This document shows, in pieces, positions 9,065 to 16,472 of a stretch of 43,356 nucleotides of DNA. The stretch is from Gammaproteobacteria bacterium (GTDB taxonomy: Bacteria > Pseudomonadota > Gammaproteobacteria > HK1), in assembly GCA_022826505.1 (NCBI GenBank), contig JAJDUQ010000235.1, positions 1 to 43,356 of the forward strand. The letters are read 5' to 3'. The notes under the pieces are model-generated. The model made no database searches, was not told the DNA's origin, and saw only the letters and a program-made list of their open reading frames with translations. Both the position numbers and the translations under genes were made by a program. Each line of letters begins with the position of its first letter. Position 1 is the first letter of the stretch.

Positions 9065-9805
9065 TCAGCCCAGGCACCGGCGATACAGGGCGATCAGCCG
9101 CTCCCAGTGCCGTTCGGCGGCGGGCTTGTCGTAACACCAGCGCTCTGGAAACACGAACCCGTGGTGGACGCCGGGGTGGATCTCGAGCTCGCCGGCTGCT
9201 CCCGACCGAACGAAATGCCCCCGCAGCTCTTCCACCATGTCGAGTGGGGCGACCTCGTCATGCTCGGCGCACGAGATGTAGAGTTCTCCCCGGGTCCTTG
9301 CGAACGTGAGATGCGGGCTCTCCTCGGCGTCGCTCACGAGCCAGGTACCGTGGAATGATGCGGCCGCCGCGACCCGGTCGGGATAACGGGCCGCCGCGGC
9401 GAGCGCGTAGGGACCGCTCATGCAGTAACCGTGGGTCCCCGCCGGTCCGTCCGAGGCCTCCTTGTGGCTGGCCGCGTAGTCGAGCATGACGCCGATGTCC
9501 TCCATGACCGGCGGAATGGCCATCCGGGTTCGGACCGAGCGCATTCTCGCGTGATCCGGGCTTGCCGGATCGAGTACGTCCGGGCCGTACCTGGTATCGC
9601 GCCCGGCCCGGTAGTAGAGATTGGGAAGCATCACGAAATAGCCGACGATCGCGAGTCGTCGCGCCATGTCGTGGATTTCCTCGCGAATCCCGGGAGCGTC
9701 CATCAGGAAGAACACCGCGGGCCAGGGCCCGCCCCGCTCCGGGCGGCAGACGAAGGTCTCCATCGCGCCGTCCGAGGTGGCGATGTCGACGAGCTCCTCT
9801 CTCAT
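9065..9805 (-). CDS. Dienelactone hydrolase family protein
   Basis: A 246-aa alpha/beta-hydrolase of the dienelactone hydrolase family. The nucleophile is the family's cysteine in THGYCMSGPY (Cys128), with Asp183 in CAEHDEVAP and the catalytic histidine in PGVHHGFVF (His214/215). The family hydrolyses dienelactones in chloroaromatic degradation, but most members have unknown substrates. The start at 9805 is supported by GGGGAGGACAGG just upstream. The gene is divergent from the second HyuB at 9931 with about 125 bases between the starts, presumably a shared promoter region. Confidence 0.88.
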   Translation of the reverse strand: MREELVDIATSDGAMETFVCRPERGGPWPAVFFLMDAPGIREEIHDMARRLAIVGYFVMLPNLYYRAGRDTRYGPDVLDPASPDHARMRSVRTRMAIPPVMEDIGVMLDYAASHKEASDGPAGTHGYCMSGPYALAAAARYPDRVAAAASFHGTWLVSDAEESPHLTFARTRGELYISCAEHDEVAPLDMVEELRGHFVRSGAAGELEIHPGVHHGFVFPERWCYDKPAAERHWERLIALYRRCLG

Positions 9806-9930
9806 GTTCCTGTCCTCCCCTTCGGCGTGCCTCGCTCCCGCCCGAATCTCCGGAGCAGTGTGCAATGATAGGCACACCGTCGCCTCGCGTCCTGACGGCG
9901 ACCCTTCGACGATCGGCGGGAGTGGAGCGA

Positions 9931-11940
9931 ATGAACGAAATCGGCAGACTCGAGCTGATTCGCGAATCCCTGGTCGCGGTCGTCAACGAGATGCGCGCAA
10001 ACGTCATCCATTCGTCGTACTCATCGATCATCTACGAAGGGCACGATTTCTCGTGCGCCCTGGTCGCAGGCGACGGCCGGCTCATCGCGCAGGGTTTGGA
10101 CGACAACCCCATCCACAACTTCGCGGTGCCGTACTCGACCGCCGAGGTGGTGCGGGCATTTGGCGACGACATCCACGAAGGTGACATCTTTCTTCACAAC
10201 GACCCCTACACCGGCGGCACGCATCTCAACGACGTGCTGATGCTCTACCCCGTGTTCCACGACGGACGCCTCGCGATGTTCACCGCCACCCGCTGCCACT
10301 GGGGAGACGTGGGGGGCATGACGCCGGGAAGCCTCTCCGGGCGGGTGCAGGAGATCTATCAGGAAGGGCTGCGCGTCGTGCCGACCCGAATCTGCGACCG
10401 CGGTCGCATGAACGACGCCTGGCTTTCTCTGCTCTTCGACAACATGCGCATCACCCGCGAGCGCCGGGGAGACTTCAACACCATGCTCGGAACGTCGCGC
10501 AAGGCGGCCGAGCACGTGGGCCGGCTGTTCGCACGGTTCGGAGGCAGGGCTCTGCTCGATGCGATCGAAGAGCTGATCGAGCGGGCCGAGAATGTGATGC
10601 GCGGACGTATCGCCGAGATCCCGGACGGGACGTACCACGCGGAGGGCTATCTCGACAGCGACGGCCACGGCGCGGCTCCGCTGCGCGGCCGGCTCGCACT
10701 CACCGTCGCGGGCGACCGCATCGTCGCCGACTTCACCGGCTCATCGCCCCAGACCAAGGGGCCGACCAACGTCGGGCCGGCGATGGCGTTCAACGCGGTT
10801 GCGAGCATCGTGAAGTCGTTCCTGGATCCGGACACGCCGGTGAACCACGGCTCGTTCAATCCGATCGAGATCGTGAATCCGCCCGGCGGCTTCCTCAACG
10901 CGACGCTGCCCGCCCCGTGCGGCGGGATGGCCGAGTGCCGGGCGCTGATGTGCGGCCTCGTGGTCTCCGCGCTGGGCCAGGCGCTTCCCGAAAGACGGGT
11001 CGGCGATCTGAAAGGCGGCGGCAACCACGTCTACGTCTCCGGACCGCACCGGGACCGGGACGGCATCTTCCTGTTTTACGAGTATCCCGCGGCCGGCACC
11101 GGGGCAACCGGCCGGACCGACGGCAACCACGCGGTGCGCGCGTTTCCCGAGGGCGACTTCAACGCGGTGCAATCGGCGGAGGTGGTCGAAGCGCAGTCCC
11201 CGCTGCGCATCGAGTCGCATGGCCTGCGGGAAGGCTCGTGCGGCGACGGGGAGTTCCGGGGCGGGCTGGGGTTGCGGCGCGACGTGCGCATCCTCGGCGA
11301 CGAGGCAAGTCTTTCGGTGCTCGCGGACAAGAACATCATCCCGCCGTTCGGCGTGGCCGGCGGAGTGGGCGGCGCCGCCAATCGGTTTACCGTCATCCGT
11401 AACGGCGAGACCGTCGAGCCGTCGCCGGTGCCGGGCAAGGTCGGAGATTTCGGTCTCCAGGCCGGCGACGTGGTGCGCATGGAGACCTCGGGCGGCGGCG
11501 GCTACGGAGACCCCCTGGCTCGTGCGCCGGACAGGGTGCGGGACGACGTGACGCTCGGATACATCAGCCCGGACCAGGCGAAGAATCGCTACGGTGTGGT
11601 CATCGACCCCGGCGGCGATGTCGATGCGCTCGAAACCGAGAAGCAGCGTGGCCGGCTGCGGTCTTCGCAGGAGTACGCGGCGGTCACCGTCTCGAACGAG
11701 CCGGACCTCGATGGTCCGCGCAGACGCATCCGGCTTCCCGCCGCCCTTGCCCGCAGGCTCGACATCGACAGCGGCGCGCTCGTCGAAATCGCGACTCCCG
11801 CCTGCGGGGCGGCGTTGCGCGGATGGGCCGAGATCGCCGATCGCACCGACCTTGCGCTGAGCACGGAGGCGCTGGCGGCTCTCGGTGCGCAGGCGGGCGA
11901 TGCCGTCGAGATCCGCGCGGTGCACATCGGTCCGCGCTGA
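9931..11940 (+). CDS. hyuB: Second hydantoinase B-type protein with C-terminal extension
   Basis: A 669-aa HyuB homologue. The N-terminal part holds the family blocks VVNEMRANVIHSSYSSII, GDIFLHNDPYTGGTHLND and HWGDVGGMTPGS; the usual glycine-rich end of the HyuB domain, ETSGGGGYGDP, comes near residue 530. About 140 further residues follow, including a domain beginning RRIRLPAALARRL and closing GDAVEIRAVHIGPR that looks like a small beta-barrel. No hyuA homologue stands beside this copy, so it may pair with the HyuA at 4322 or with one elsewhere. The start has GGAG seven to ten bases upstream (GGGAGTGGAGCGA). It is clearly different from the HyuB at 7247, not a recent duplicate. Confidence 0.88.
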   Translation: MNEIGRLELIRESLVAVVNEMRANVIHSSYSSIIYEGHDFSCALVAGDGRLIAQGLDDNPIHNFAVPYSTAEVVRAFGDDIHEGDIFLHNDPYTGGTHLNDVLMLYPVFHDGRLAMFTATRCHWGDVGGMTPGSLSGRVQEIYQEGLRVVPTRICDRGRMNDAWLSLLFDNMRITRERRGDFNTMLGTSRKAAEHVGRLFARFGGRALLDAIEELIERAENVMRGRIAEIPDGTYHAEGYLDSDGHGAAPLRGRLALTVAGDRIVADFTGSSPQTKGPTNVGPAMAFNAVASIVKSFLDPDTPVNHGSFNPIEIVNPPGGFLNATLPAPCGGMAECRALMCGLVVSALGQALPERRVGDLKGGGNHVYVSGPHRDRDGIFLFYEYPAAGTGATGRTDGNHAVRAFPEGDFNAVQSAEVVEAQSPLRIESHGLREGSCGDGEFRGGLGLRRDVRILGDEASLSVLADKNIIPPFGVAGGVGGAANRFTVIRNGETVEPSPVPGKVGDFGLQAGDVVRMETSGGGGYGDPLARAPDRVRDDVTLGYISPDQAKNRYGVVIDPGGDVDALETEKQRGRLRSSQEYAAVTVSNEPDLDGPRRRIRLPAALARRLDIDSGALVEIATPACGAALRGWAEIADRTDLALSTEALAALGAQAGDAVEIRAVHIGPR

Positions 11941-12097
11941 GCGATGCAAGCGGTGCAGGAGCACGCATGGACGAGTGTCGGGCGGACCGCATTGTCATGA
12001 AATCGAGCCACCCCGGCCCTTGCAGAACGTCTCGAACCGTGGAGGCGGGACGATGATCGACCACGACATGTGAAGACACCGACAAGGAGCCCGCACA

Positions 12098-12232
12098 ATG
12101 TGGAGAAACACGTGTGCAGCACTGGTCCCGGTCACTTTGATGTCCCTCAAGAAGGACGGGACACTCGAGGTGCGCGGCTACGTCGGGCTGGCGCTGTTCG
12201 GGAAGACCGTGGTCTGGACCAGAATCGAGTAG
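12098..12232 (+). pseudogene. DUF2147 family C-terminal remnant
   Basis: A 44-codon open frame whose second half, SLKKDGTLEVRGYVGLALFG followed by KTVVWTRIE, matches the conserved C-terminal strands of the small exported DUF2147 family, where the end typically reads LKVRGYxGxSLLGRTQxWTR. The N-terminal half of such proteins (about 130 residues in all) is missing. In the same frame upstream, beyond a stop at 12071-12073, only a vaguely similar piece (GGGTMIDHD) can be seen. I read this as the decayed 3' end of a gene; a translated 44-aa peptide cannot be excluded. Confidence 0.5.
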
Positions 12233-12282
12233 TCGCCCGTTCGAGATGTCGGAACCGACGCATCGCCCTATGCGGATCGACC

Positions 12283-12474
12283 ATGCTCCATATCAGCGAC
12301 ATCCTGATCGAGCGCAATGATCTCGAGTCGTTCGCCGATCTCGTCGACGCGGTCAGGAGCCGCGCGCGTGAGGAGCGGTTCCTTCGCATCGACGTGAAGC
12401 CGCCGTTCGCGGACACTCCGGAGCGCTGGGAAGATGTCCTCGAAAGCGCGTTCACCTCGGCGACGGGCCGGTAG
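12283..12474 (+). CDS. Small protein preceding cas6, unknown function
   Basis: A predicted 63-aa protein, MLHISDILIERNDLESFADL at its start, with alternating charged and hydrophobic residues that suggest one or two helices, and a distinctive stretch FLRIDVKPPFADTPERWEDV before the end. I do not recognise the family. It ends six bases before the cas6 start, so the two are probably cotranslated. The composition is normal for the genome's coding frames, unlike the upstream extension of this frame, which is arginine-rich and reads as non-coding. The tight spacing suggests a partner of the Cas6-like protein; that is inference. Confidence 0.55.
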   Translation: MLHISDILIERNDLESFADLVDAVRSRAREERFLRIDVKPPFADTPERWEDVLESAFTSATGR

Positions 12475-12480
12475 CCGGCG

Positions 12481-13173
12481 ATGCGATGGGAGGAGCATTC
12501 CAACGACGAGACGGTCGCGACCGCCGCCGATGTGGTCGACGTGGCGTTCCGTCTGTCGGGCCGGTGGCTGCCCGTGGATCACGCCTGCGCCCTGCGAACC
12601 GCCGTCGTGAAGGTTCTTCCGTGGCTCGCGGACGAGCCGGCCGCGGGAATCCACTCGATCCACGGCGCCGCATCCGGCAACGGCTGGGAACGGCCCGGCC
12701 GCGAAACCGGGGAGATGCTGTCGCTCTCGCGCCGCACCCGTCTGATGCTGCGCGTGCCGGTGCGCCGTGCGGAGGACACCAGCGGGCTCAGCGACTGCCG
12801 GCTCGACATCGATGGTTGCGAGGTCGTCACCGGCGCGCGCCAGCCACGTCCGTTGACACCCACCGGCACCGTGTTCGCCCGTTACGTGGTGGACCGGGAA
12901 GGCGGGGACGAGGAACGCTTCGTCGAGCACGTGGCGTCGGCGCTCGAAGCGCTTTCGGTGCCGGCACGCAAGCTCCTGTGCGGACGCTCGTATCGAGTCA
13001 AGTCAGCCGAGGGCATGCTCGAAGCTCGCAGTGTGCTCATCGCCGACCTCGGCCCCGAGGAATCGCTCACCGTCCAGTGCCGCGGAATCGGGCCGGGCCG
13101 CCTCCTCGGGTGCGGGCTGTTCGTGCAGCACAAGGATATCGGACCGGTGCGAACGGCAGCCGGGGATGCCTGA
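12481..13173 (+). CDS. cas6: Orphan Cas6-like RNA endonuclease (MYXAN/Cmx6 type)
   Basis: A 230-aa protein resembling the Cas6/Cmx6 family of the I-MYXAN CRISPR subtype, which cuts CRISPR precursor RNA at its repeats. Visible marks: the N-terminal VVDVAFRLSGRWLPVDHACA (His34), the block GIHSIHGAASGNGWERP (His58, His61), SRRTRLMLRVP, and the C-terminal glycine-rich loop GIGPGRLLGCGLFVQHK (about 203-217), the hallmark of the Cas6 RAMP fold. No cas1, cas2, cas3, effector genes or repeat array appear anywhere in the window. It follows the 63-aa ORF by six bases. Either it serves an array elsewhere, or it is a domesticated RNA-processing enzyme with another target. Confidence 0.75.
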   Translation: MRWEEHSNDETVATAADVVDVAFRLSGRWLPVDHACALRTAVVKVLPWLADEPAAGIHSIHGAASGNGWERPGRETGEMLSLSRRTRLMLRVPVRRAEDTSGLSDCRLDIDGCEVVTGARQPRPLTPTGTVFARYVVDREGGDEERFVEHVASALEALSVPARKLLCGRSYRVKSAEGMLEARSVLIADLGPEESLTVQCRGIGPGRLLGCGLFVQHKDIGPVRTAAGDA

Positions 13174-13371
13174 TCCGTCACCGCATCGCCGAACCTCGCG
13201 AACCGGTGAGACATGCGCATCTCACTCGGCCCGTCCCGGGCACGGACAGTGACTTGGGACGCTGACGGGAATTGACTTGCCACGTGCCGAAGATGCTATC
13301 CCGCGGAAACAGGCTCCCCACAGGTTCAGTCGGCAACTTGATTGGGATCGCTGTCCTCAGGATGCGCTGAG

Positions 13372-13722
13372 ATGTCGCGAGCACCACCGACCAAGGCAGG
13401 CGCCGCCCCACCCACGACCTGCATCGAGGCGGAGCCGTTCGCGTTGCGTGTCACCGACGACAGCATGGAGCCCGAGTTCACTACGGGCTGCATCATCATC
13501 GTCGATCCCACCGGGGTCGCGAAGAACGGGGCGTTCGTGCTGGCCGAGATCGACGGCGCGTACCTCTTTCGAAGACTGGAGCGAACCGACGAGGGCGACC
13601 GGCTCGTCGCGCTCAACGACGGCTACGCGCCCGTCGCGCTCGCCGCGGGACTCGCGTCGGTGCGCGGCGTGGTAGTCCAGCGCGCGGGTGCACGGCGCAG
13701 CTATCACAAGCGATACGACTGA
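13372..13722 (+). CDS. Stand-alone S24/LexA-like domain protein, probably protease-dead
   Basis: A 116-aa protein made of little more than a LexA/UmuD-type S24 domain; no helix-turn-helix fits in the roughly 20 residues before it. The nucleophile motif is ALRVTDDSMEPEF (Ser31). The catalytic lysine expected in the DGxxxxK position (LexA-like DGEVTVKRL) is Arg67 here (DGAYLFRRL), so self-cleavage may be lost. It could act as a UmuD-like accessory or a sensor. A TTG at 13342 would add ten residues. A weak promoter-like TTGACT stands about 100 bases upstream at 13272. It lies 198 bases after cas6 on the same strand. Confidence 0.7.
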   Translation: MSRAPPTKAGAAPPTTCIEAEPFALRVTDDSMEPEFTTGCIIIVDPTGVAKNGAFVLAEIDGAYLFRRLERTDEGDRLVALNDGYAPVALAAGLASVRGVVVQRAGARRSYHKRYD

Positions 13723-13800
13723 GCGCCCGCGGGCAGAAGGATCGCCGCGCTCGCCGTCTCCTCGCCGGAGCACGGTGCCGACGCGCACACCGTGTACCAA

Positions 13801-14391
13801 TCAGGCGAAGACCACCCAGGTCGTCGCGATGTACTTCACCCCGCGCTCGAGGACGACCCCGCGATGTTCGTGGGTCCAGAACGGCGGAAAGAGCAGCAGC
13901 TTGCCTTCCTGCGGCTTCACCTTCACTGCCTGGTGGCGAAACTCCGTCTCGCCGCCCGGGCCGTCCGCGTCGTTGAGATACCAGATCGCGACGAGCTGGC
14001 GGTGGCTCAGTTCGTGGCTGCCCCCATCGATGTGCCAGTGGTAGAACTCGCCGGGAACGGTGCGCTGCACCGCGTAACCGACGTCCTTGAAACGGCCGCC
14101 GAAGAACGGGTACAACCCGGCCACGGCATCGAGCGCCGAGACGAGCGATTGGAACAACGCGGCGTCGAGATTCTTCCAGTGCGACTTTCCGCTGATGACG
14201 AGGTCGGTCGAGCGCTTGACGGACCGGTCGACGGTCGCGTGATGACCGACCCGGCCCTCGTACTGCTCGGGCTCGCAGGCCTCAAAGCGTCGCACCATCT
14301 CGCGGCAGACCTCGCTCGGGAGCGCCCCGGGAACCTCGAAAATGAAGCTCCCGGGCGCGGCCTCACGCAGCTCCACCGTCCTCGTCCCCAT
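13801..14391 (-). CDS. 2OG-Fe(II) dioxygenase, prolyl 4-hydroxylase-like
   Basis: A 196-aa 2-oxoglutarate/Fe(II)-dependent dioxygenase of the prolyl-4-hydroxylase-like superfamily. The iron site is HWHIDGG (His120, Asp122) with the distal histidine in FWTHEHRG (His174 or His176), and the 2-oxoglutarate-binding basic residue is probably Lys186 in GVKYIATTW. Such proteins hydroxylate protein side chains or small molecules; the substrate is unknown. Start MGTRTVE was chosen because it opens the conserved domain; in-frame upstream codons exist without a clear ribosome-binding site. It is convergent with the S24-like gene and divergent from the gene at 14523. Confidence 0.85.
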   Translation of the reverse strand: MGTRTVELREAAPGSFIFEVPGALPSEVCREMVRRFEACEPEQYEGRVGHHATVDRSVKRSTDLVISGKSHWKNLDAALFQSLVSALDAVAGLYPFFGGRFKDVGYAVQRTVPGEFYHWHIDGGSHELSHRQLVAIWYLNDADGPGGETEFRHQAVKVKPQEGKLLLFPPFWTHEHRGVVLERGVKYIATTWVVFA

Positions 14392-14522
14392 CGTGCGTCG
14401 AGTCACGTTTACACTCGGCCTCGCTGATTCGATGCGCGGCAGATGTTGCGCCGGACGAATTCGCACCGTGGCTCGTGCCGGCGTCCGACACCATAACCGA
14501 ATCCCGGGGCCGGGCTGACACG

Positions 14523-15098
14523 ATGGCGATACGCCTCAAGAGCAAGTGGCATCACTCCGATCGCAACGAAGAGCGACGCAAGACGTTCGCCGACAGTGCC
14601 GGCGCGCTCGCATTCATCGTGTGGCGCCTGTCGGTCGAGCATGCCAGGGAGATTCACCGGGAAGGATTCGACTATGCATCCGACCGCGAGCGGGTCCGTG
14701 TCATCTCGGAGTACTGCGCCTTCGCCGTTCAACTCGTGGACCGACTCGCGCATCAACGAATCGATGACGAGGCGCGTTCCGCACTCGTCGTCGCGCTCGG
14801 ACGACGTCTTGCCGACCAGATGCAGGACAACCTGCTCGACATCGCCGGCCCCGGCGACTACCGCGCGCCGTTCGTCGAGATGCTCAACGAACGGCTCGAC
14901 GACTATTCGCGGTTCGACTTCGACGACGAGGAGCCCGGGTTCGAATCGCTGCGCTACTTCGGCGATCGGGTGATGCGCTCGATGGGCGTCAGCCAGACCA
15001 ACCGCTGGGTGATGGACCACGTCATGGAGGTCTCCGCCCCCGAGATGTTCGAGAAGGTGTCCACGAGCGTGCACAATCTGCTTGATTCCGCCGCTTGA
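14523..15098 (+). CDS. Conserved hypothetical helical protein
   Basis: A 191-aa soluble, mainly helical protein beginning MAIRLKSKWHHSDRNEERR and continuing SAGALAFIVWRLSVEHA. No catalytic motif or membrane segment is apparent, and acidic clusters (FDFDDEEPGFES) lie near residue 140. It resembles a conserved family of unnamed proteobacterial proteins, but I cannot attach a domain name. An upstream ATG at 14475 would add 16 residues that look unlike the rest. It starts about 130 bases from the divergent 2OG-oxygenase gene, so the two may share a control region. Confidence 0.7.
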   Translation: MAIRLKSKWHHSDRNEERRKTFADSAGALAFIVWRLSVEHAREIHREGFDYASDRERVRVISEYCAFAVQLVDRLAHQRIDDEARSALVVALGRRLADQMQDNLLDIAGPGDYRAPFVEMLNERLDDYSRFDFDDEEPGFESLRYFGDRVMRSMGVSQTNRWVMDHVMEVSAPEMFEKVSTSVHNLLDSAA

Positions 15099-15128
15099 AC
15101 GAGCGGGCGCCGGCCTCCGCGCTCGGAC

Positions 15129-16229
15129 TCAGGCGTGGTCGCGGGGGGAGCCGAAGCGAGCAAACACGAGCGGCGCTCCCACCACGATGAGCCCGATCCG
15201 GACGACGTGATGGGTCGCGACGAACGCGGTTTCGATACCGAGCGACAGCGCGACGAGGCTCATCTCCGCCAATCCTCCCGGGGCGTACGCGAGCACGATG
15301 GAACGCCAGTCGATTCCGGTGGCGGGGGCAAGCACCAGTGCGAAGGCGACGGTGGCGGCGAGCATCACCGCCGTGGAGACCACCGCGGCGGCCATGAGAC
15401 CGAGCACCCTGCGCACGGACACGCTGCTGAATCGCGCCCCGATGGCCGAACCGATCACCACCTGCGCCACCGCGACCACCTCCCACGGCGGAGCCGACTC
15501 GTTCAGTCCGGTCGCGTGAACCACCGCGCTCGCCAGCAGCGGCCCTGATAGACGGTACGCAGGCAGCCGGACAAGCCGGCCCGCAATCACTCCCGCGATC
15601 GCGCATGCTGCGAGCACCGTGATGTCGATGAGTCCGATCGCGCTGATCGACGGTCCGATCGAGGACGGCGTGGTGACGACCCCGGTCATGTAGCGGTACC
15701 AGAGCGGAATGGTCAGGACCACCAGCAGCACCCGCGAGAGTTGAACGAGCGCGATGGTGCGATCGTCGGCCCCCATCGCCGCGCCGGTGATGACCATCTC
15801 GCTGAGACCGCCTGGTGCGGCGGAGAAATACGCAGTGGGTGCGTCGAGGCCCACGATTCGGTGGAAATAGAGGAAGAGGACGCCGACCAGAAAGCCCAGA
15901 TGAAGCACCAGACATCCAATAGTGAGCGGCCACTCACGTGCCTTGTCCAGCACTTCCGGGGTGAAGCTCGCGCCCAGCAGTACCCCGATGATGGCCACCA
16001 TGATCGAACGCATCGGACCGGGCACGTGGAGCCTGGCGCCGCCGAGCGATGCCACCGTCGTCGCGACCATCGCGCCGAGCATCCACGCAAGGGGCAGGTT
16101 CCACCAGGCGAAAAGCGCGCCGCCGGCGGTGCCGATGAGGAGGGTACGGCCGAGCCGTCGTGCGAGCGGCGCGGGTCCCGAGCCTTCAGTGCCCAGGACT
16201 GGCCTCACTGGCGCCGGCCAGTCCGACAC
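15129..16229 (-). CDS. AbrB-family membrane protein (AbrB duplication type)
   Basis: A 366-aa integral membrane protein of the family annotated as AbrB or putative ammonia monooxygenase. It is built of two similar halves with about ten hydrophobic segments. The repeated signature is seen as YFSAAPGGLSEMVITGAAMGAD in the first half and VLAYAPGGLAEMSLVALSLG in the second. The family is thought to be transporters or membrane regulators; the old enzyme name is not supported by chemistry. It stands alone, convergent with the gene at 14523 and divergent from the CoA-transferase at 16473. Confidence 0.85.
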   Translation of the reverse strand: MSDWPAPVRPVLGTEGSGPAPLARRLGRTLLIGTAGGALFAWWNLPLAWMLGAMVATTVASLGGARLHVPGPMRSIMVAIIGVLLGASFTPEVLDKAREWPLTIGCLVLHLGFLVGVLFLYFHRIVGLDAPTAYFSAAPGGLSEMVITGAAMGADDRTIALVQLSRVLLVVLTIPLWYRYMTGVVTTPSSIGPSISAIGLIDITVLAACAIAGVIAGRLVRLPAYRLSGPLLASAVVHATGLNESAPPWEVVAVAQVVIGSAIGARFSSVSVRRVLGLMAAAVVSTAVMLAATVAFALVLAPATGIDWRSIVLAYAPGGLAEMSLVALSLGIETAFVATHHVVRIGLIVVGAPLVFARFGSPRDHA

Positions 16230-16472
16230 CGCCGGCCGGCACCGCAGTCGACTCGAGCGTCACCACCCCGTGCCTTGCGTCATGGAGTTGGGCGCAACTT
16301 ACGGCAGGCTCGAAAACGTGACAACTCGCCGGCTCGTATAATCGAGGCGGACCAGTGCCCGCATGACCCGTGGGCTCGGGGCCGGACATGCGATGCGCAA
16401 GCGGCCCCGCCCGCCTTGCGTACGCATCGCCGCGATCAGGACTCGGGAGCAAGCTCAGTGACAGGCACCATC

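Noticed and set aside
7748..9358. 536-codon plus-strand frame opposite hyuB and the dienelactone hydrolase
   Set aside because: Antisense shadow; both minus-strand genes are unmistakable.
10741..11964. 407-codon minus-strand frame opposite the second HyuB
   Set aside because: Antisense shadow with no recognisable domain.
11941..13371. Possible CRISPR array next to the Cas6-like gene
   Set aside because: Read through on both strands; no repeated 25-40-base units with spacers are present.
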